The position numbers and the translations under genes were made by a program. This document shows positions 58,485 to 64,000 of a stretch of 64,000 bases of DNA, piece after piece. The stretch lies in assembly GCA_033961575.1 (NCBI GenBank), contig CM066727.1, forward strand, positions 116,610,434 through 116,674,433, written 5' to 3'. The notes under the pieces were generated by a model, which searched no databases, was not told the DNA's origin, and saw only the letters and a program-made list of their open reading frames with translations. Numbering within the stretch: position 1 is the first letter of the stretch; every line of letters starts with the position of its first letter. The stretch comes from Aselliscus stoliczkanus. Lineage: Eukaryota > Chordata > Mammalia > Chiroptera > Hipposideridae.

Positions 58485-59275
58485 CCTCTCAGGTGGATTC
58501 TCCAAGTGGTGCAGATGACTCAAAAGCTATTCTTCTCCTCTGTGTCCCCAGTTATTCTCCACTGAGTTAGGCAGAAGCTTCTGACCACCCTCCAAGTTTC
58601 CCCCCCGGGCTCCTCCAGGACATGGGCCGACCCCCTCCACACACACACACCTCTGTCCTGGGATTGACTTAACCCTAGGTTTGGCTGTGCAATCAGCATT
58701 CATAGGTGCTTCCCAGAGCTTCAGGGGGCACACACTCCAAGCCTGCAGACCCTTGGTGGAGAAGGAGGAGTTCCCGACCAAGGCATCTCTCCCGCTGCCT
58801 TCATTACTCCCTCCTCCCTTCCCCCACGTCCCCAAGCCATCCATCCATCGATAGTGAAAGAGAGGAAACATCTGGTCTGGTTCAGCTCCTCTGCCCTCGT
58901 GAGTGGGGGGTTTATAGGAAAGATGGTTGGAGGTCTTGCAACCTTGAAATAAACTAACGGTTCAGTTGCACTGCTCTACAATCCCGTATCCTTTTCTTCC
59001 CCTGACATGAATACTATCCGTCCCCCAGCAAGAACCCCGGTAGCACCAACCCCCAGCCCTGCCACCACCTAGCAGACAGCTGTTGCTGCCACTTCCAGAA
59101 GCCAGAGATATCCATAACCAAAGTGGGGGCTCCAGGATGTCTGCCAAGATAATGAAGACACTCATGGTCACAGGGCCAGGGTGTGATGGCACTAGACTCA
59201 CTTCCAAACTCCCAAAATGTGCTCTTCCTCTAAACCTCCTCTTCTTTTTCCTCTCCCTCCCTAATCATACTAAAT
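58485..59275. other. Single-copy DNA, no gene recognised
   Basis: Frames of 81-114 codons on both strands overlap each other and show no domain. Short (AC)n at 58638-58651. Confidence 0.45.
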
Positions 59276-59279
59276 TATC

Positions 59280-59470
59280 TTTCATGGAACATTCACCCTG
59301 TGCCAGGAACTTACACAAATTACCATAGCTAATCATCATAATGTCCCTTCAAGATAGGTATTCACCCTCCTTATAGAGTAAAAGCACAGAGAGGTTAAGT
59401 AACTTAGCCAAGGTCACACAACTGTGAAGAGGCAGAACTCAAATTCAAACTCTATCAAACTCCAAAGCCT
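59280..59470 (-). repeat. MIR SINE
   Basis: 'ccctgtgccaggaacttaca', 'cacagagaggttaagtaact', 'agccaaggtcacacaactgt', 'aggcagaactcaaattcaaa': a clear reverse MIR. Confidence 0.92.
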
Positions 59471-59959
59471 ATGTTTTTAGCATCTTCACCAAACCCTCTC
59501 TCTGAATACTCCCTAAATTCTCTTTTTTTTCTCCCAGTAAACCCACCAGTATTCAGGCACCAACCACCATTTTATAACTGGTATTATTCAGCTGTCCTCT
59601 TCCCTACCTATCAGGAATTCTTTGTTCATTTCAACCATTCCCTCACATTTAAATTAAAGACTCACTAGCTACCATGTGTTCAGCATGTGCTACATATTAA
59701 GGAAGAACCAAATACTTTAAACACTGTCCCAAACATCTCCTGGAAGCATGACGATGGAGTGGCACCAGGAGTCAGTATTCCCGAACCTTAGACGAGGGAA
59801 GAGCCCCCAGTTAGCTCAGGCTTATTCTCACCTTCCTGCCTCCCAGTTCTTTTTCTGGGACTTGGGAAAATAAATAAATGGTAAGAACCAGAGTTGAGGG
59901 GTGTGACATGATGATTGTCCAGAGAAAGACCAGGTCCCAGGGGCTGTTTGGCCGGGTGT

Positions 59960-59995
59960 GGCCTTGTTGCCATGTGAGGCCTTGTTGCCATGTGA
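59960..59995. repeat. 18-bp perfect tandem duplication
   Basis: Two copies of GGCCTTGTTGCCATGTGA (59960-59977 and 59978-59995). Confidence 0.94.
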
Positions 59996-60344
59996 GACTC
60001 TGGCAGGACATTAAATGATGGCTGGTGACCATCTTAAGCCAAAAGAATAGCAGCAAATGGACAGTTAAGGGGGCAGTAAATCTGAGAGACGCTGGGGGAG
60101 GCAGACCATATGCAGCAGAGGAGATTACCAAGGGACATTGGGGCCTTGTTGGGGAAGGCCCTGACTGACTGGTGAGGGAGAGCCTTAGTCACGATTCACA
60201 CGGTGAGAGGCCATGATTCACACGGTGTGTCATGAGGTCATATGTGGAAAAGTGAAGTAGGGGGGTGGGCTGAGAGGCTGCCTTGTGGCTGTAGCATTCC
60301 TGAGGCTGCTGGTGCCATGTTTCTACACAGGTTGGCAAGCAGTG

Positions 60345-60558
60345 ATGAAGAGCTTTGGGGCTGGACAGACCTGGGTTGAATCCCAACTTCACTGTATCTA
60401 GCAGTGTGAGCCTAAACAAGTTTTTTTTTTTTTTTTTATCCCCTCTGAGCCATGGTTTTGTTATCTATAAAATAGGCATAATAATACCTACTCCACAGTG
60501 TTGTCATGAGAAGTTAATGAAATATGTATGTGAAGAATTTAACACAGTGCCTGGCATA
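60345..60558 (+). repeat. MIR SINE, left part
   Basis: 'gggctggacagacctgggtt', 'gaatcccaacttcactgtat', a T run (60420-60437), 'tataaaataggcataataat', 'cacagtgcctggcata'. A good forward MIR. The mariner begins immediately after its last bases, and the MIR end motif is repeated at 61859-61895. Confidence 0.92.
60522..60558 (+). repeat. 37-bp direct repeat flanking mariner, left copy
   Basis: Begins ATATGTATGTGAAG and ends CAGTGCCTGGCATA. It matches 61859-61895 at 35 of 37 bases. The differences are T/C and A/G in the fifth to seventh positions. Confidence 0.95.
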
Positions 60559-61858
60559 CGAGGTCTGACAATTAAGTTCACGAACTTGCCCCCATGCGCT
60601 TACATTGGCAGCACTGTACAAACAGCTCGGTAAGGTTTCATAACCTTGGGATATCAGAGTCTCACAGCTGTGTTCGTGTCGATGTGTGATGGTGTCTTGC
60701 TGAGTGGCGTTCATTATTATTGTGTGTTTTTGTGTGCCGTCACGAGAATGGCTGAGCTTGAATTAGAGCAATGGACAAACATTAAATTTCTTGTTAAACT
60801 TGGCAAGAGTGGAAGTGAAGTCAAGGACATGTTAGTCCAAGTTTATGGGGATAACGCCATGAAGAAAGCAGCAGTGTACAAATGCATTAAACATTTTCTG
60901 AGGGGAGAGAACGCGTCACTGATGAAGAGAGGTCAGGGCGGCCAGTAACAAACAGAACTACAAAAACACTGCAAAAATTCATCGAACTGTGCATCAAACT
61001 CATCGGCTGATTGTGAGAAGCATAGCAGACCAAGTAAACATCAATAGAGAAACAGTTAGGAGAATTTTAACTGAAAATCTTGGCATGAGAAAGGTGTGTG
61101 CAAAAATGGTCCCAAAGGAGCTCACTGATGAACAAAAGCAAAAGAGAGTCCAAGTTTGCCAAGACCTTTTGGAGAGGCAAGATGATGTTCTGGGCCATGT
61201 TATCACTGGTGATGAAACATGAGTGTGCCAATATGACCCAGAGACAAAGCATCAGAGTGCACAATGGAAGTCAGCCAATTCTCCATGACCAAAAAGTTCC
61301 ATCAGTCCAAATCAAGAGTCAAAATGATGTTGCTAACCTTTTGTGATATCAGAGGGATTATTCATTATGAATTTGTATCAACTGGACAGACGGTTAACCA
61401 AGTTTACTATTTGGAAATGCTGAAAAGACTATGTGAAGAAGTTAGAAAAAAACGACCTGAACTTTTCCCCAACAATTCATGGCTCTTGCATCACAATAAT
61501 GCACCGGGCTCACATGGCACTGTCTGTGAGGGAGCTTTTAGTCAGTAAACAAATAACTATATTTGTCCCTACTCACCTGATCTGGCCCCCAATGACTTCT
61601 TTCTTTACCTGAAGATAAAAGAATTATTGAAAGGAAGACATTTTGATGACATTCAGGATATCAAGCGTAATACGATGACAGCTCTGATGGCCATTCCAGA
61701 AAAAGAGTTCCAAAATTGCTTTGAAGGGTAGATTAGGCGTTGGTGTCGATGCATAGTTTCCCAAGGGAAGAACATCCAAGTTGACAGTAGTGACATTCAG
61801 CAGTGAGGTACGTAGCACTTTTTCTAGGATGAGTTCGTGAACTTAATTGTCCGACCGC
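60559..61858 (+). mobile_element. Mariner element with TIRs and TA flanks
   Basis: Left end CGAGGTCTGACAATTAAG, right end (complement) TGCGGTCGGACAATTAAG, with 'TTCACGAACT' continuing the match. Terminal repeats are about 28 bp and imperfect at the outer bases. TA sits on each side (60557-60558 and 61859-61860 within CATATG). About 1.3 kb, the normal length of an autonomous mariner. It encodes a decayed transposase. Confidence 0.95.
60748..61806 (+). pseudogene. Mariner transposase, disrupted
   Basis: Span of 353 codons, the usual mariner length (about 345-355). Start 'MAELELEQWTNIKFLVKLGKSG' at 60748 fits the N-terminal helix-turn-helix region. A second DNA-binding part follows ('VNINRETVRRILTENLGMRKV' split around 61030-61090). 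Catalytic motifs: 'HVITGDET' is followed by TGA where mariners have Trp (61219-61221). The second Asp is replaced, with 'LLHHNNAP' where the family has HHDNAP (about 61487-61510). 'YSPDLAPNDFF' keeps the third Asp. Frameshifts lie near 60945 and near 61225-61290, and a TAA at 61546-61548. Transposases of this DD34D family cut at TIRs and insert at TA. This one cannot work. Confidence 0.93.
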
Positions 61859-61895
61859 ATATGCGTGTGAAGAATTTAACACAGTGCCTGGCATA
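61859..61895 (+). repeat. 37-bp direct repeat flanking mariner, right copy
   Basis: Begins ATATGCGTGTGAAG and ends CAGTGCCTGGCATA, duplicating the MIR sequence at 60522-60558. Confidence 0.95.
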
Positions 61896-63237
61896 AGCGC
61901 CCTCAGATTGTCAACTCTTTATTCCCTCCCATCCTGGTGTGTGGGTGATTGTGTCAATTCATTATTTGATTGGAAAGTATGAAAATGTGATTGTGTTCTT
62001 ACAAACTATCTCTCCATTCTTAGAGAGAGATGCCTCCATGTTCAGTGATATTGCGCTGGGGGTAAGGTGGTCTTCTCTCCACCAATAGAAAACCTGCCAG
62101 CAGCATAATTGATAACCAGCATTGTGCTAGAACCCTGCACAATGCTGGGCACACGCACGTGCACACATACACATACACACTCACGCACACACAAAGAGCC
62201 TCAACGAATAACTTAGGTGACAATGAATGAGTTCCTCACATATGTGGAAAGCGAAAATTTATCAAGAACACACTATGAGTAAATCGTACATACACACGAA
62301 GTTGCACCCTTTTTCCATGTGCTCTGCCCTCAGGAATTTGGAAATGAGGGGAATAAATCTGCTCTCAATAAAACCATGAAACGAGCCCACAATGCATCAG
62401 CGCAAAAATTGCAGTTACCTTACAGAGAATGGTTTTCTAAGCATGCAGCCTCTATTGGAACTTATTTAAAGGGTTATTTATAGAAAAGATGCCACAGAGA
62501 CACAGAATAAGCAGAGAAAACCTGGAGCACTGACCTGGGGAGAAACTATCTGGGCCCTGAAGGCAGTGGTGCCTTTCTTGTGGAGATGAAAGCATCGAAT
62601 AATCATCACATGATATCATTACACATTTCTATTCTACAACCAACTTCTGGGTTTTTATTCTGCTCCCAGACTTGTTCTGACTCCAAAGTTCATGTTCTTT
62701 CCATGATTTTCCATCATCCCAACCTTCAAGGGCTTTCCTCTCTAGCACGTACTTAAGTAAGACATTCTGTTTGCTGGGGAGAGATCAGCATGGTCCCCTG
62801 CCTAAGGCTGGCTGCCTGCTTCACTTCCAAGGGCAGGGTGGGGAAGGTGCTAAGGGGCGTGTTAGATATCCAGGCCTCTGTGACCACTCAGCAAGGAAGA
62901 ATGGAAAGCGATGCTTGGGGGCCAACGAACAATGTCTGCCCTTTCTCTCTTATGCTAACAATTCCACACCTTCCATCACCCCGAATTCTTTCAAGTCCCT
63001 TTGAGCTGGTTGAATGACTCCCAGACAGGAGGACAGGGTTAATATTTCATCTGTTTCTCCCAAATAATATAATCTTCTTTCAAAAATTCATTTCCACTCC
63101 ATTTCTACCTTAAGACACAGAATCCCATACAATCCTATTGAACTCATTCATTCTCAAAAGTAACTGCTTTTAAAAATAGTTTTGCCATTCATGGATGTGT
63201 CCCTAAGACATGTATCATTTTTTTTCTTTAAAAATTG
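61896..63237. other. Single-copy DNA, no gene recognised
   Basis: The MIR may continue for a few bases past 61895. A CA-rich stretch lies at 62150-62195. Overlapping 75-77 codon frames (62771-63017) share no domain. Confidence 0.45.
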
Positions 63238-63247
63238 GGACAGATGA

Positions 63248-63392
63248 AGGGCTGGCCATGTGGCTCAGTTGGTTAAGAGCTCGCTCAAGAGTGCGAGCTG
63301 AACAACAGCAGTTCAATGCCCAGCCTGAGCTGAGCTGCCACTGAGCTGCCAACAGGTGACAGGATGGCTCAGCTAAAACAAACGAAAAATCA
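63248..63392 (+). mobile_element. Type B SINE
   Basis: 'gctggccatgtggctcagtt' head with A box, B-box-like CAGTTCAATGCCC, 'gagctgccaacaggtgacag', A-rich tail. Target duplication GGACAGATGA (63238-63247 and 63393-63402), perfect. Confidence 0.94.
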
Positions 63393-63402
63393 GGACAGAT
63401 GA

Positions 63403-64000
63403 GATATAATTTATATGCGGTAGAATTCACCCTTTTAGTTTTAGTGCTCTATGGCTTTTAACACGCCTGATCATGTCTCCACCACCATCGTCCAGGTGGA
63501 GAACATTTTCATCACCCCAAAAGTTCTTTATGCCCTTTTGCAAACAGTTCCCTCCGCATCACCTAGGTCTTCGCAACTGCTGTCTTATTTCCTAGCCCTA
63601 TAGCTCTGCCTTTTCCAGAATGTCATAAATGGAATCACAAAAGGTGTACTCTTTGAGCCTGGCTCTTTCACTTGGCATAATGCTTTTGAAATCCATTCCT
63701 GTTGTGATACTTATGACTAATTCATGTCTTTTTATTGCTGAGTAGTATTTCAATGTATCACAGTTTGTTTATTCATTCACCATTGATCATTGGGTTTCCA
63801 GTTTTTGAAAATTATAGATAAAGCTACTATAATGCTTGTGCACAAGTTTTTGTGTGAGCATAACTGTTCATTTCTCTTGGGTGGGATTGCTAGGTCAGAT
63901 GGCAAATATATGTTTAATTATGGAGGAAACGGCCAAACCATGACCTAAAGTTGCTGTGCCCATTTTGCATTCCAACTAACAACCTTCTAGTTGTTCTGTC
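63403..64000 (-). mobile_element. L1M 3' end, running off the window
   Basis: Reverse of an L1 3' UTR ('aattcacccttttagtttta', 'gatcatgtctccaccaccat') and ORF2 C-terminus ('attgctgagtagtatttcaa', 'ttgctaggtcagatggcaaa'). The window ends within it. Confidence 0.88.

Overview
This window is mammalian nuclear DNA dominated by interspersed repeats. I found no convincing host protein-coding exon, rRNA, functional tRNA gene, CRISPR array or bacterial-style operon. All recognisable coding sequence belongs to retrotransposons (LINE-1) and one mariner DNA transposon, and all of it is broken. MIR and L2 fossils and L1M lineages show a placental mammal. Two tRNA-headed SINE types point to a bat of the suborder Yinpterochiroptera, most likely a rhinolophoid (horseshoe or leaf-nosed group). 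Type A has a 'GGCCGGCCGAGTGGCGCAG' head and type B has 'gtggctcagttggttaagagct' style heads with 'caccttgagctgagctgc' bodies. This species assignment is from memory of such repeats and is inference.

Layout. 0.6-7.1 kb: an old, nearly full-length LINE-1 on the minus strand, split by a chimeric SINE, a palindromic MITE and a short SINE. 7.1-11.7 kb: older L1 ends, L2, MIR, one type B SINE and an 81-bp mariner MITE. 11.7-17.1 kb: a composite of old minus-strand L1 pieces carrying a Tigger-like MITE, three SINEs and a younger L1 3' end with a clear target-site duplication. 17.1-24.2 kb: mostly single-copy DNA with MIR and L2 fossils. 24.2-30.95 kb: a near full-length, relatively young LINE-1 on the plus strand (5' UTR, ORF1, ORF2, 3' UTR, poly-A), inserted into an older L1 end. 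31.3-36.5 kb: single-copy DNA with MIRs, an L1M-type tail and two SINEs. 36.5-47.8 kb: old plus-strand L1s interrupted by an internally deleted minus-strand copy of the young L1 family (39.09-42.17 kb), four SINE insertions and microsatellites. 47.8-60.5 kb: a long stretch free of young repeats, holding only MIR/L2 fossils, simple repeats and a strong CTCF-like motif. 60.56-61.86 kb: a mariner with a decayed transposase, inserted in a MIR and flanked by an unusual 37-bp direct repeat. The last 0.6 kb is another old L1 end.

The elements do not form a pathway. They record successive insertions: MIR/L2, then L1M and DNA transposons, then SINEs and the young L1 family. I did not find an undescribed biological system. 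The best second looks are the 37-bp flank duplication at the mariner, an inverted L1M pair with a very similar core, dimeric SINEs inserted as single units, SINE-borne CTCF-like motifs, and the repeat-poor 48-60 kb interval. Identities quoted are counted by eye.
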